Part shown: one piece after another, positions 9,501-18,653 of the stretch
Layout of the letters: each line of letters starts with the position of its first letter
Numbering within the stretch: position 1 is the stretch's first letter
Source: Trichomonas tenax
Taxonomy: Eukaryota > Parabasalia > Trichomonadida > Trichomonadidae
Assembly (NCBI GenBank): GCA_023091735.1
Contig: JALKBU010000800.1
Coordinates: 1-24,173 of the forward strand
DNA length: 24,173 nt
Direction: 5' to 3'
Program-made: the position numbers and the translations under genes
Notes under the pieces: model-generated
Told to the model about the DNA's origin: nothing
Database searches by the model: none
Seen by the model: only the letters and a program-made list of their open reading frames with translations

Positions 9501-12500
9501 TCTTCTTCAACTTCAGCAACATTATCGATCATGTTATGATCAATCAGAATGTTGACTTGAAGGATGCCACGCTTCGTTTTGAAACGGAGAGCAGATGTTC
9601 GATGAAGCTGAACATCAAGTTCGTTCTTCTGGTCATTAAAGTAATCGATTAAGTCAAGTTCTGCATCGCCAATCTTGTCATGGTTACCACGAGAGTCGTG
9701 ATCGAAGACCTGAAGGACAAGTGATTCGTTTTCCTTGTTGATGATCGGGAAGTGATAAGATTTGTTCCAAACAGGATTCTTGTTATTGTGAATGACCTTC
9801 GTCTGGAACTTGTTTTCGATGTTGCTCTTCAGATAACAAATGCAGTATGGATCACATTTGAGATCGACATCCATTGCAGGCAAATCGACTGCACCGATGA
9901 TATCAAGATGCAAATAATATGGAAATTCGTCCTCTTCTTCTGCATTGAACTCTAAATATCTTGTTTTGACTTCTGCTTCTTCTGATTTAGAAACTTCTTT
10001 TGCCTTCTCTTCAATAATGTCTCCAATCTTTTTTGGAATTTCTTCTGGATTCTCATGTTCAGACTCTGATTCAGATGATGATGAAGACGATGACTTCTTA
10101 TGTACTTGTTGTACTTCTTCTGGCTTTGCTTCTTCTTGTTCAGCTTTATCAGATTTGTGATCTTCTTCTTCCTCAAATTTATGCTGTTTGTCACCTGGTG
10201 GAGAGATAAGGAGATTGATCTCTGAATTTGATGAAGATGCTGAAGGAACTTTGACATCGAGTTTAGAGACAGAAATGTTTGGAACAACTGGAGGAATCTC
10301 GCATTGTTGTTCTTCTGTCTTGTCTTCGATTTCTTCTTCTCCTTCTTCTGAAACGGAACTAATACTTGTAAGGTTCGATTCTTCGATTGATGGTTCTTCT
10401 GGGATGTTGATCTTTCCTGTGATCAATATGTTAAGATAAATTGTTCCGCATTTCTTCTTCTTGCTGAACAACGCTTCACCAAGCAATGTGAATGATAAAT
10501 CTTTGTGTGGCTGTCCATCATTGAACTGCGCGAGAGGAATGTCGACAGAACCAATGAAATAATCCTTTCCGATGAGATCTTTGTCATAAATCGATATTTG
10601 AAGCATTGTTCCTGTTGTAATTGGGATAAAGAATTGTTCGCTCCATTCTGGATTCTTGTTCTTCTTAACAACCTTAGTCGTGAACTTTTCTTCCTGGTTG
10701 TTGATCTTAATCTTGCAATATGGATCTGTTAACAATGTGATGTCATGAGCCTTCAAGTCTGTCGCCTTTATGATATCAAGATGCAATGCACCTTTGTTAT
10801 CGTCTTCATTTTGCTCATCTGCTTTGAGCGCTTGTTCGAAGATTTGATGCTCTTCATTGTCAATTTCTTGAAGAATTGCCTGATATCTTTCTTGTGACTT
10901 CGTTGGAATGAGTTTCTGTGGATCCTCTTCTTCATTGATTGATAACTTTGAATCTGGCAATGAAATATGGATTTCTGTTCTATCTGGTTGATCTTCTTCA
11001 AACGATTCTGGTAATTCAACATCACATGTAGCAACAGCTGCTTCGGTGGAATCTTCTTGTTTGATTGGAGAGTTAGAGTCAATGACGAATCTAAGAGTAA
11101 TCTTTCCAAGTTGCTTTCGCTTACCGAATGTGGACTTTCCGAATAAGCCAAATGTCTCTTCGTGAATCTGTCCATCACAGTAATTGAATAGATTGATGCT
11201 GCAGCTACAGACTTCATCATCTTCACGGCCTTCATCGTGATCGAAAACAATAACATTAAGATTATCTTCAAGTGGGTGTTGAAGGCAGATATCGAAATGC
11301 TCGTTCCAAACTGGATTATGATTATTCTCGATGAATTTTGTATTAGATTCTTTAATATCTTTATCGGATCCATCGATACGAAGAATGACATACGGATCAG
11401 TTCCCATGTTGATATCTGTTGCAGGAAGGTCATTTGCATGAAGAACATCGATATGAAGACACATTTCACCTTTCTCTGCAGAATTAGTTTCATGCATTTC
11501 AGCATCAGATTGCTCTTCTTCATTATCTGAGGATGAACTTGACGAACTGGAAGAATGTTGTGCTTCATTTGATCCTATCTTCTCCTCTTCTTCATCTGAA
11601 GACATTGACTTAGTAGCAACTTCTTCTTCACTCTTTAATTCCATATCAACATCACGTGTAGAAACAGATGCTTCGACTGATTCAGAAGGAGTTTCTGGTT
11701 CAGGCTTAGCTCCTTCTAGCGATTTGTCGTCAATGAGGAATCGTAATGTAATGCTGCCCATCTTCTTAATTTTGCCAAATGAACTCTTGCAAACAAGATC
11801 GAATGTCTCTTCATGTAATTGGTTGTCACAATATGGTTGCAATGAAATATTGCACTTGCTGACTTCATCATCTTTGCGACCATCGTCATGGTCATAGATG
11901 GCGACGATAAGAATGTCTTCAGAAACGTATGGAAGACAGATGTCGAAGTGTTCATTCCAAACTGGATTGCGATTATTTTCAATGAACTTTGTCTGAGATT
12001 CACTTACATCTTTATCTGGGCCTTCGATTCTCAGAATTACATATGCATCGGTGCTCATATTTATGTCTGTCACTGGAAGATCATTAGCATGAAGAACATC
12101 AACGTGAAGATATATATCACCTTTGATGTCAACCTCCGCCTCGATTTTAGAAGAAATTTCGTCCTTTTGCTGATCATTATGTTCGGATTCACTTTCATAT
12201 GAGGAACGGGAAGAAGATGATGACTTCTTCGATTCGACGTTGACATCAATGGATGGAACAGAAAAATGGATGTCAGATGATTCTTCCTCTGCATTGTCTT
12301 TATCAAAGATGTTGGCATTTTCGACGTCGAGCTCAACATCACGTGTAGAAACTGATGCTTCTGCTGATGCAGAAGGAGCTTCTGGCTCTGCTTTAGCTTC
12401 CTCTTCTGGTGTTTCATAATCAATGTTGATGCGTAATGTGATGCTGCCCATTGTCTTGACTTTACCAAATGCACCCTTGCAAACAAGTGAGAACGTCTTT

Positions 12501-14410
12501 TCATGGATTTCATTGTCACAGTATGACGACAAGTCAATGCTGCACTTGCTGACTTCATCATCTTTGCGACCGTCGTCATGATCATAAACGGTGACAACAA
12601 GAATATCTTCAGAAACATATGGAAGACAGATGTCGAAGTGTTCGTTCCAGACTGGATTGAGATTGTTCTCAATGAACTTTGTCTTTGATTCATTAACATC
12701 TTTGTCTGGGCCTTCGATTCTCAGAATTACATATGGATCGGTGCTCATGTTAATGTCTGTTGATGGAAGATCGTTCGCGTGAAGAACATCGATGTGAAGA
12801 TTGTTGCCAGATTTGTTATCATTATTAGTTTCGATTTCTGGTGACTCTGGTTTGATGCCTTCATTTTCAATATGTTCTTCATCTGATGACGATGATGATG
12901 AAGACGACGAATTCTTGACTTCAATATCGATATGTGGAACTTCGACTTCGATTTCTTCCTTAGATTGCTCTGGAGTATCAATGTATTCATTGGAATATGA
13001 CTCTGGCTCTGGTTCAATATTATCAAAATCAGGTCCGGGAAGAACAATTCTGATTTCAAGCTGAGGACTTCCTTTTAATTCTGTTTTAATTGGAAAAGTC
13101 TTAAATATTTCGATGTTTGGTTGTAATTGTTCAAGATTCTCGAGAATTGCTTCTCCAACATAATCATCCTTTCCTAATCTGTCGTGATCATAAATCAAGA
13201 ATGAAACGCGATCAGCTTGATATCTGGAAATATCTTCTGGAGTTAATTCGATGGAATGATTCCATGTTGGATTTAATGTGTTATCGAGATACTTCGTTCT
13301 TGTAACTTCTTTTGTTCCTGCAAAAACAACACAATAAGGATCAGAAAGTTCACCGACATCTGTAGCTGGGAGATTCTTTGCACAGATCACTGTCAATTGG
13401 AGGTTCTGTGTTTTGACTCTTTTTCCGAGTGTTATTCCTGTTTGTGGAACTTTAACATTTTCTTCTTCTGAAATCAGTGATGAATCAATATTTGAATTCA
13501 TGCCGAAATTGAAGCTTCCTTCGAGGTCTGATGATAATGGTTTCTGTAATTCGTTGAGAACACTGTCGATTTCTTTGTGAGAATCAAATTTAACTGGTTC
13601 TTCATTTTCTTCAGCTTTATTCGCTGATTTAGCTTCTTCATCATCACTGGAGGATGAACTTAACGAAGAAGAAGAACTTGATGATGAAGATTTCTTGACA
13701 TCCAAAATTGGCGCTTTTGGTTGTTCTTGTAGTTTGATTTCGACTTTTGGCTTCTTTTCGATAAATATTGGTTCGTTTTGTTCAGTAATTTCGTCTAATT
13801 CTTGTTCATCATCAGATGAAGAAGAAGATTTATCATCATGTTTTGAAATAAATCGAAATAATGGCATAAGTCCTGTATAGTTATTCGCTGTTGCAATGTC
13901 GATTGGTTTTTGGTTTCTAATGTTTTTATAAGATTTTGCATTGTGTTCTAATAAGTAAAGAGTCATGTCGTAGTTATTGTTTCTTACTGCTATATGCAGT
14001 GCGGTATCTTTATTTTTAGTTTTCGCGTTGATATCTGCTTTATTTTCAATTAAACGCTTCAAAGTGTCCAAATTTTGTGTATGCGCGGCTGAATGGATTG
14101 GCTGATATCCGTTTTTGTCATACACGTCACTTGTTGCACCTATTTGCATGAGAAAACCGATCATTTTAGCATCACTAACACGAGCTGCAACGTGAAGAGG
14201 CGTTTCACCATTCGATGCTGGCTCTGTGACAGACGCTTTGTTCAATGTAAGAATTCTTACTCCGTGATCGAATTGATTTAATATTGCATAAATTAATGGT
14301 GTTTTTCCGGACGAATCTTTCTCGTTGATTCGTTTCTGTGTGTAGAGAGAGTCGGCAATCATACCGACATCTTTCGCAGAACGATTGTCAATCGCTTGAA
14401 AAATATCCAT
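6512..14410 (-). CDS. Ankyrin - eight C2 domains - ankyrin scaffold protein, 2,632 aa
   Basis: An intact frame starts at a true ATG (MDIFQAIDNRS). Residues 1-190 are ankyrin repeats (GETPLHVAA, NGYQPIHSAAHT, DTALHIAVRNNN). C2 domains lie at roughly 335-455, 535-665, 767-900, 983-1117, 1207-1328, 1498-1622, 1697-1818 and 1920-2037. C2-1 to C2-7 keep the calcium-loop pattern (e.g. TDINMSTDPY and YDHDDGRKDDE). C2-8 has lost these Asp residues (LGLLCTML; VYARIISG). Seven Ser-run/acidic linkers resemble CK2 sites. A Lys/Glu-rich segment lies at about 1880-1915, and a second ankyrin array fills about 2130-2630. There is no signal peptide or membrane segment, so a cytosolic protein recruited to phospholipid membranes by calcium is the natural inference. 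MCTP and extended synaptotagmins also carry several C2 domains, but they have membrane anchors that are absent here. The domain calls are firm; the cellular role is inference. Confidence 0.93.
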   Translation of the reverse strand: MDIFQAIDNRSAKDVGMIADSLYTQKRINEKDSSGKTPLIYAILNQFDHGVRILTLNKASVTEPASNGETPLHVAARVSDAKMIGFLMQIGATSDVYDKNGYQPIHSAAHTQNLDTLKRLIENKADINAKTKNKDTALHIAVRNNNYDMTLYLLEHNAKSYKNIRNQKPIDIATANNYTGLMPLFRFISKHDDKSSSSSDDEQELDEITEQNEPIFIEKKPKVEIKLQEQPKAPILDVKKSSSSSSSSSLSSSSSDDEEAKSANKAEENEEPVKFDSHKEIDSVLNELQKPLSSDLEGSFNFGMNSNIDSSLISEEENVKVPQTGITLGKRVKTQNLQLTVICAKNLPATDVGELSDPYCVVFAGTKEVTRTKYLDNTLNPTWNHSIELTPEDISRYQADRVSFLIYDHDRLGKDDYVGEAILENLEQLQPNIEIFKTFPIKTELKGSPQLEIRIVLPGPDFDNIEPEPESYSNEYIDTPEQSKEEIEVEVPHIDIEVKNSSSSSSSSSDEEHIENEGIKPESPEIETNNDNKSGNNLHIDVLHANDLPSTDINMSTDPYVILRIEGPDKDVNESKTKFIENNLNPVWNEHFDICLPYVSEDILVVTVYDHDDGRKDDEVSKCSIDLSSYCDNEIHEKTFSLVCKGAFGKVKTMGSITLRINIDYETPEEEAKAEPEAPSASAEASVSTRDVELDVENANIFDKDNAEEESSDIHFSVPSIDVNVESKKSSSSSRSSYESESEHNDQQKDEISSKIEAEVDIKGDIYLHVDVLHANDLPVTDINMSTDAYVILRIEGPDKDVSESQTKFIENNRNPVWNEHFDICLPYVSEDILIVAIYDHDDGRKDDEVSKCNISLQPYCDNQLHEETFDLVCKSSFGKIKKMGSITLRFLIDDKSLEGAKPEPETPSESVEASVSTRDVDMELKSEEEVATKSMSSDEEEEKIGSNEAQHSSSSSSSSSDNEEEQSDAEMHETNSAEKGEMCLHIDVLHANDLPATDINMGTDPYVILRIDGSDKDIKESNTKFIENNHNPVWNEHFDICLQHPLEDNLNVIVFDHDEGREDDEVCSCSINLFNYCDGQIHEETFGLFGKSTFGKRKQLGKITLRFVIDSNSPIKQEDSTEAAVATCDVELPESFEEDQPDRTEIHISLPDSKLSINEEEDPQKLIPTKSQERYQAILQEIDNEEHQIFEQALKADEQNEDDNKGALHLDIIKATDLKAHDITLLTDPYCKIKINNQEEKFTTKVVKKNKNPEWSEQFFIPITTGTMLQISIYDKDLIGKDYFIGSVDIPLAQFNDGQPHKDLSFTLLGEALFSKKKKCGTIYLNILITGKINIPEEPSIEESNLTSISSVSEEGEEEIEDKTEEQQCEIPPVVPNISVSKLDVKVPSASSSNSEINLLISPPGDKQHKFEEEEDHKSDKAEQEEAKPEEVQQVHKKSSSSSSSESESEHENPEEIPKKIGDIIEEKAKEVSKSEEAEVKTRYLEFNAEEEDEFPYYLHLDIIGAVDLPAMDVDLKCDPYCICYLKSNIENKFQTKVIHNNKNPVWNKSYHFPIINKENESLVLQVFDHDSRGNHDKIGDAELDLIDYFNDQKNELDVQLHRTSALRFKTKRGILQVNILIDHNMIDNVAEVEEEDQQQEEIVVEVKPEEFADHEKKSSSSSDNDNGNDDKHEVKPEENAAEEEEAIPEKQKKFIHIQVVRANDLPLTDLDGGTDPYVVISFSGKSDRSEFKTKVIEDNRNPEWNESFDIEVIDPENDVLSISAWDRDKGRKNDRISSTELKISEFLDGELREETFKLLGKPIFMKRREKGTITLKFIVNEDPTFEFPVPEFITHNLHLDEEEAMEPSETNDDSDHIAVIPLKSVKIKVPIPEVEVKSEPKLQVQKKVVEKKSKPKSEKKKETEKKKEEEKKPENDKSMNVEVIAVSTLPVDDPKLGLLCTMLVKGTDKVFRTNPIKGNNSPSWNESFEIHYEEFAPKVSFEVYARIISGKDILVCFGDLNLSLFDDGQPHEEIVKLEGGIVLPRKHRPVLKVRILSHQQKYEKTSSFSSSDNNIDNSILGKMTGLFKSGEGTPDKKQQRTRKFKDKQQNKVVLDIPEDIPQFNTNKSNMSEADDNISQTAIPTMDRDVEIGFSDEPIFIAVNNGDLSEARRLANDETLKLRDSIGRTPFMIACLLNDIEMMKITFKKGLENDRDSQNDTPLHLALSRRAGENGSEPVKFLLEIGADPSLPNDSGDIPADNAHSTKRLSTRLLFELMKHEEIFVGFLSRHPTATKSFSHSRYKGEPISFYCVKRPKILELLLASGMPTSVTLRKAKKPLSLLGFAIKKAHHRVLSKLLKYGADPNFVDGYDDPPLYYTITRNGKFDNHMQALLSDNRTDVNGKCGNGSNLIFEFIKHGTANQVDLMIKHGANLDVQSKDGLSPLSEARIVGDTQMIEILVQNGCDVNERLFHGYTHLLQACKDNNESVVKCLLGFSPRFAKVRAKTEYEFTTDKKIKRIIKSAYLERASSLIDENKEIDKEVPLKSLNEKEIFELFKKTLKTLSMNSCRSMINFGFNVTQNDSNGMMPLHILVNQHNMTPSMQSKALQIADLLISLGVNIDCKDNTGKTAYDYIRKKDYPDLKKRLRSHV
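11018..12830 (-). repeat. Tandem duplication of C2-plus-linker units within the large gene
   Basis: C2-2, C2-3 and C2-4 share near-identical stretches: LHIDVLHANDLP, DPYVILRI, KFIENN.NPVWNEHFDICL and DHDDGRKDDEVS. At the DNA level, anchors recur at 12701, 12011 and 11360, giving spacings of 690 and about 651 bp. The linkers repeat too: CAACATCACGTGTAGAAAC occurs at about 12334 and 11648, and in altered form at about 11018. This points to recent unit duplication inside the gene. Confidence 0.8.
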
Positions 14411-14945
14411 TAAAATATCAAAAGAAAAACAACAAAGGCCTTGAATTTTTTTCTCGTTTTCTCTTTTGAGTTTTGCGATTTTTAACGAGTGATCCCCCTA
14501 TAGATCAGATCTGATCTGATAAAACATTTATGCGCCTTTCTGGGGTTCTGTTTACAGTGGTATCAATAATATCTCTGCAAACAAAGACCAAGCCGACACT
14601 CATGAGTTTTTAAAATGTGGAAAATGACATTTTATATTGATATTTGGTATATTTTAATCAATGATGTTATTTAACCTTAATATACATTAATATATTAAAT
14701 CTAGCTTTATTTCTATTATTTCATTAATATCTTCCTCAATTTGATATGAATAGTGATGACTGTTGTGAAAAATATATTAAATTTTTTCCAAATTAAATAC
14801 TTTTCATATTAAAACTCAATTATAGCTAATACATCAATGCTAATTGAAATGAACCCAAAGTTTAATCATAAATTTGGTTATTATAAGAAATAAATTGTAA
14901 AAATAATATCTAATATTTAATATAAAAACTAACAAATATTATGTA
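14411..14945. other. Intergenic region with 16-bp palindrome
   Basis: This 535-bp spacer separates two minus-strand genes. It holds AGATCAGATCTGATCT (14502-14517), a perfect palindrome about 95 bp before the downstream ATG. The rest is AT-rich. TAAA on the minus strand (plus-strand 14916-14919) lies 27 nt after the upstream gene's stop, a candidate polyadenylation signal. I see no coding or RNA gene. Confidence 0.5.
14434..14438 (-). promoter_or_regulatory. Possible CCTTT start-site motif of the C2/ankyrin gene
   Basis: CCTTT on the minus strand lies 24-28 nt before the ATG at 14410. No TCAYW initiator occurs in the 70 nt upstream. A CCTTT-type start motif has been described for some Trichomonas genes. 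A 5-nt match is weak evidence. Confidence 0.25.
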
Positions 14946-17777
14946 TTAAATAGGAATTCTATGCAGCTTTTTGACCTTTTCATGGCGTTTGTAAATGAAG
15001 TTGTTCTTCATTTGGTCCAAAATCTTGTTGAGAACAAATGTGATATATCGACTTTCTCCACTGACTTTCCTGATTGTTTCCAAACAGATCTTGCAATTTG
15101 TTTTATCTAAAGAGTCCAGGAACTTGTTTATGTAACCACATATATTCATTATCTCAACATCAGAAATTTGGATTTCCAACATTGCAATGATTCGAACCAA
15201 AATATCTCTATGGCGATCAAAATCGTCATTTTCAAGTGCTTCGATGATTTTATCTTTCCAGAACTTCGCTCTATCTTTGTATGATGACAAAATAAACATC
15301 AAATTGACTGCATAATCTGCATCATCTTTAACCATATTCCAGATTTCATCATCTTTATTTTTGAGGAATTCCAAACATTGCTTCTTGAATGGCGTATTTA
15401 TAAGTTCAATAGCTTCTTGAAGATTGCTAACAGCACCTTCGAAATACTTGGAAACTAATTCTTTGTTTTGCTGGAACATTTCTGGTTCAATATGGATCAT
15501 TTTGCCTGATTCTTTGAGTTTATGCCTTAATAAAGGAATCATTAATTCATTTCCATCCTGTAATATCTGAAATGCTAATTTTTCGATATCATCAGGATTA
15601 TTCTTTGGATCGAATTTAGGCTGTATATCGAGATATCCGTGGAATTTAGTTGCTCCATAGAAAATATCTTTTTCTTCATGTGTCAAATGCTGCCCAAACT
15701 CTTTAACTATAGGAATGGCACCTTTAAGAGTTTTTCCGATCAGAATAGCAAAGCAACCGAGTTTCTTCAATGAATATTGACTTGGCCATATCAAAACTTG
15801 GCTTGCAATGATATGTTCAAAAGCACTGACAGAGTTTTCAACACGTGAAAATTCACGATTTGCGATGATGGCTTTAGAAACATTTGCATGGGCTGTGACT
15901 GAACCACAGTTCTTCAAGGTTGTGTCGATAGATATTTGAGATAATAAATTGGAATGATTGGCAAGGAAATATGATGCTTCAGCAGGAATTAATGAGAACA
16001 AAAGTGAAAAAGATGAAATAATTGAATCTGCAATATTATATGATTGTTGGGCTAAGAACTTAATAGCAGCACCAGCAGGTTTGAAGAATTTGGTGTCTTC
16101 TGTAAGAATGTCGTATAATAACTGGTCTGTATTTTCGACAATAACTTGATCAAACTGTGTTGGAATTTTAGGTGCTCTGAAGAGATTTAATGTTGCATTA
16201 ATGATGTCTTCAGCAATTTTAATTGCTCCAACTTTAGGTTTGATACTCACTAAGTTGTGAACTTTCGATAAACAATTAAATATTGGTGTCAATCTATCGA
16301 AATCAGTTTCGAATGTGATTTGTTCCAAAAGCAATGTGATATAATGAAGATTGTTATGAGGTAACGCTCCAATGAATAAAGCTGTCTTGTTGCTGTTATA
16401 GAAGAAATCAAAATCAATGAATTCAATGTTTTCTAAGTTGATTGACTTCAAAGCTTTCTTCGTATTGCGATTTATTCTCGCATCATTGAAATCTAAAAGT
16501 GAATATAACTTGATTAAGACATCATTCAAGAATCCTTTTCCACAATATTTTGCGCAATTGTAAAAGTCCAATTTAGAAAACAATAATGAAAGATCCGCTG
16601 CATGATTGACAGTGTTGACTTTTGCAAAGCAGAATCTTCTCAAAATGAGACTGAATTTTTCATTCTTTTCAAGCAAATAATTCGAACAATTTGAAAGCGA
16701 TCTGATGATGCCTGCAACTTTGTCATTATATTTTTCATGTGAAAACTTCTCAAGCATATCAACAACTTCGTTGTGATCATACTTTTCAATATTTTGTGAT
16801 ATTGTTTCAATCTTTTGTGATGTTATCAAAACTCCATCATTATCATTGATCTTTATATATTCAAATGGAATTGAGAACTTATAGAAAGCAATTCTTGGTG
16901 ATAATGTTGACAATCCAAGAGTTAATTGCAATGAATCAAATTCAATTGTCGCCAAATTATCATTTATGGATATTATCGCACCAACTTTTGACAAAACAGC
17001 CAAGCAGTGCTCTATTATAGCATTTGGTGGCGAGTTTCGTAACAAATCGAATGATAATGATGCAATTGGATAAAAATCACATGATATTTTCGAAATCGGT
17101 ATTGTATTAAGAATGTACCCGATTATTTCTATGTTTTTAGATGATGTTTGATTAAGCTTTGCTAAAAAATAATCCATCAAATGTTGAGGAGAGTGTTTTA
17201 TAACTTCAGACATTGCTCTCATGAAGTGAATGCTGTGTTCTTTAGTATACAAAGTAAGATATTTGTCAATGAGCTTCTTAAGCCAATCAGAAGGCGGAGA
17301 TTCGAGTTTTGCAATAAGTCCTGGAACTTGTTCAATGTATTGAAGGTCACTAAAAGCAAAGTACTTTGTGAAGTCGTGGAAGTGAATAAACTGCTGTTTA
17401 AAAGGAAGTGAAATATGATTAATAATAAAAACGAATGAAGCAGCAATGTGTGGAAATGCATGAGTTTCAAAGGATTTTCCGTCTAAAGCAGCTATGAAAG
17501 CGCTGTTAATTTGATCTGGATAAAATGGAATTCCGTAATTTAAGAGTAAACCAAGTGATTTCGATGCCTTCTTCTGTATTTGCTCATTTTTATGTGATAC
17601 ACATAAGAAGAGCGCGCAAAATGTTTCTTTATATGTTTTTTCTAAAACTTTTGGCGGCAAATTCACGAAATTGCTGCCAAAAATGAAGTTATTTAAGCTG
17701 GATATATACGATTGAATGTTTTCGTTCGACAGTTTTCCATTCGCATCCAACTGAAGTTGAGGAGCGTGAAAACTCAT
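14946..17777 (-). CDS. Large helical repeat-like protein of unknown function, 943 aa
   Basis: This is an intact frame from a true ATG (MSFHAPQLQLDANGKLS) to TAA (14948-14946). I recognise no named domain. The sequence is a long series of amphipathic helices rich in Leu, Ile, Phe, Lys and Asn. It shows HEAT/ARM-like pairs but lacks a clean repeat signature. There is no signal peptide, membrane segment, zinc motif or nucleotide-binding loop. The C-terminus is basic (YKRHEKVKKLHRIPI). Length and character would suit an armadillo/HEAT scaffold or a transport-adaptor protein, but this is only a structural guess. An initiator-like TCATTTTTTTC lies about 20 nt before the ATG, and a TAAA follows the stop. 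It is transcribed toward the C2/ankyrin gene in the same direction, 535 bp away. I am sure it is a real gene; its function is unknown. Confidence 0.88.
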   Translation of the reverse strand: MSFHAPQLQLDANGKLSNENIQSYISSLNNFIFGSNFVNLPPKVLEKTYKETFCALFLCVSHKNEQIQKKASKSLGLLLNYGIPFYPDQINSAFIAALDGKSFETHAFPHIAASFVFIINHISLPFKQQFIHFHDFTKYFAFSDLQYIEQVPGLIAKLESPPSDWLKKLIDKYLTLYTKEHSIHFMRAMSEVIKHSPQHLMDYFLAKLNQTSSKNIEIIGYILNTIPISKISCDFYPIASLSFDLLRNSPPNAIIEHCLAVLSKVGAIISINDNLATIEFDSLQLTLGLSTLSPRIAFYKFSIPFEYIKINDNDGVLITSQKIETISQNIEKYDHNEVVDMLEKFSHEKYNDKVAGIIRSLSNCSNYLLEKNEKFSLILRRFCFAKVNTVNHAADLSLLFSKLDFYNCAKYCGKGFLNDVLIKLYSLLDFNDARINRNTKKALKSINLENIEFIDFDFFYNSNKTALFIGALPHNNLHYITLLLEQITFETDFDRLTPIFNCLSKVHNLVSIKPKVGAIKIAEDIINATLNLFRAPKIPTQFDQVIVENTDQLLYDILTEDTKFFKPAGAAIKFLAQQSYNIADSIISSFSLLFSLIPAEASYFLANHSNLLSQISIDTTLKNCGSVTAHANVSKAIIANREFSRVENSVSAFEHIIASQVLIWPSQYSLKKLGCFAILIGKTLKGAIPIVKEFGQHLTHEEKDIFYGATKFHGYLDIQPKFDPKNNPDDIEKLAFQILQDGNELMIPLLRHKLKESGKMIHIEPEMFQQNKELVSKYFEGAVSNLQEAIELINTPFKKQCLEFLKNKDDEIWNMVKDDADYAVNLMFILSSYKDRAKFWKDKIIEALENDDFDRHRDILVRIIAMLEIQISDVEIMNICGYINKFLDSLDKTNCKICLETIRKVSGESRYITFVLNKILDQMKNNFIYKRHEKVKKLHRIPI

Positions 17778-17788
17778 TTTTTGAAATT

Positions 17789-17800
17789 GAAAAAAATGAG
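17789..17800 (-). promoter_or_regulatory. Initiator (TCATTTTTTT) of the 943-aa gene
   Basis: On the minus strand TCATTTTTTTC fits the trichomonad initiator TCA(+1)YW. With +1 at 17798 the 5' untranslated leader would be about 20 nt, the short length typical of Trichomonas mRNAs. This supports the chosen ATG. Confidence 0.65.
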
Positions 17801-18061
17801 AGATTTACGATCATTAAAGATTTTGCTTCACATAATATGATCAATGGAATTATGATGAAAATAAAATTGAAAGCGATTGGCAAAAAAATTGAAAAGTGAA
17901 ATTATCTCTTTATTTGAACGATCAAATTAGAAATTTTTAAATTGCTCTGCATTAATATATAAATTCCTACATGCTCCATTATTTATTTTTCAAAAATACG
18001 CATTTCGAAAATCCTCGAAAATCAGCCTGTGATACACCTGATGGACGGCACTGTATTTAAA

Positions 18062-18653
18062 TAGGGGATGCATCCAATATTTAGGGGATGAAAATCATAT
18101 ACAGATATATTGATCTATGCAAGTGCAGAATGTTGTATCTATTCTAATTAATCAAATCTGAGCGTTTGAAAATTTAATTTAAATTTTATCTATCTCTTAT
18201 AATGACTATAGTCAACTACATTTCAATTCATATTGCCTAAGTATGTATAGAACATGGAGCATTGAATCGAAATCTAGATGTTTCTGTAAAAATACATTAG
18301 AATTGCAATAATGTGAGATTTTTGAGTGATTTTATGGTCTTCGGCAGTTTCTCTAAGTACAAGCAGCGTATTCTAGTTAGTAAAATGTTGTAAAATCCCT
18401 TCAAAAGCCTTGATTGAAAACAATTATTTGTAAATAATCTCGAAGGAGCCAACAGACATCAAACCATAAACTGAGTACAAAAGCTTCGCGCTTGTGATTT
18501 GTCGACTGTTGATGCCTTATTTGCGATGAAGTTGCGATAATATCGAAGAATGAGAATTCTTGAATGAAGCACCACTAGTGGAGAACGCATTACCACATTT
18601 GGTACCGCACGTATAAGTTTAAAATTAGTAAATAAGGGGGTAGGGGATGCATC
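18062..18653. repeat. Dispersed TAGGGGATGCATC repeats
   Basis: TAGGGGATGCATC is exact at 18062-18074 and 18641-18653, and TAGGGGATG recurs at 18082-18090. The first copy contains the palindrome GGATGCATCC (18066-18075). Confidence 0.5.

Noticed and set aside
6684..14281. Many 60-155-codon plus-strand and other-frame ORFs inside the C2/ankyrin gene
   Set aside because: All are antisense or off-frame shadows of the 2,632-codon gene and have no independent motifs.
18480..18610. Less AT-rich patch that could be a decayed transposase
   Set aside because: All frames contain stops and I could not match any transposase motif. It is noted only in the description of the gene-poor region.
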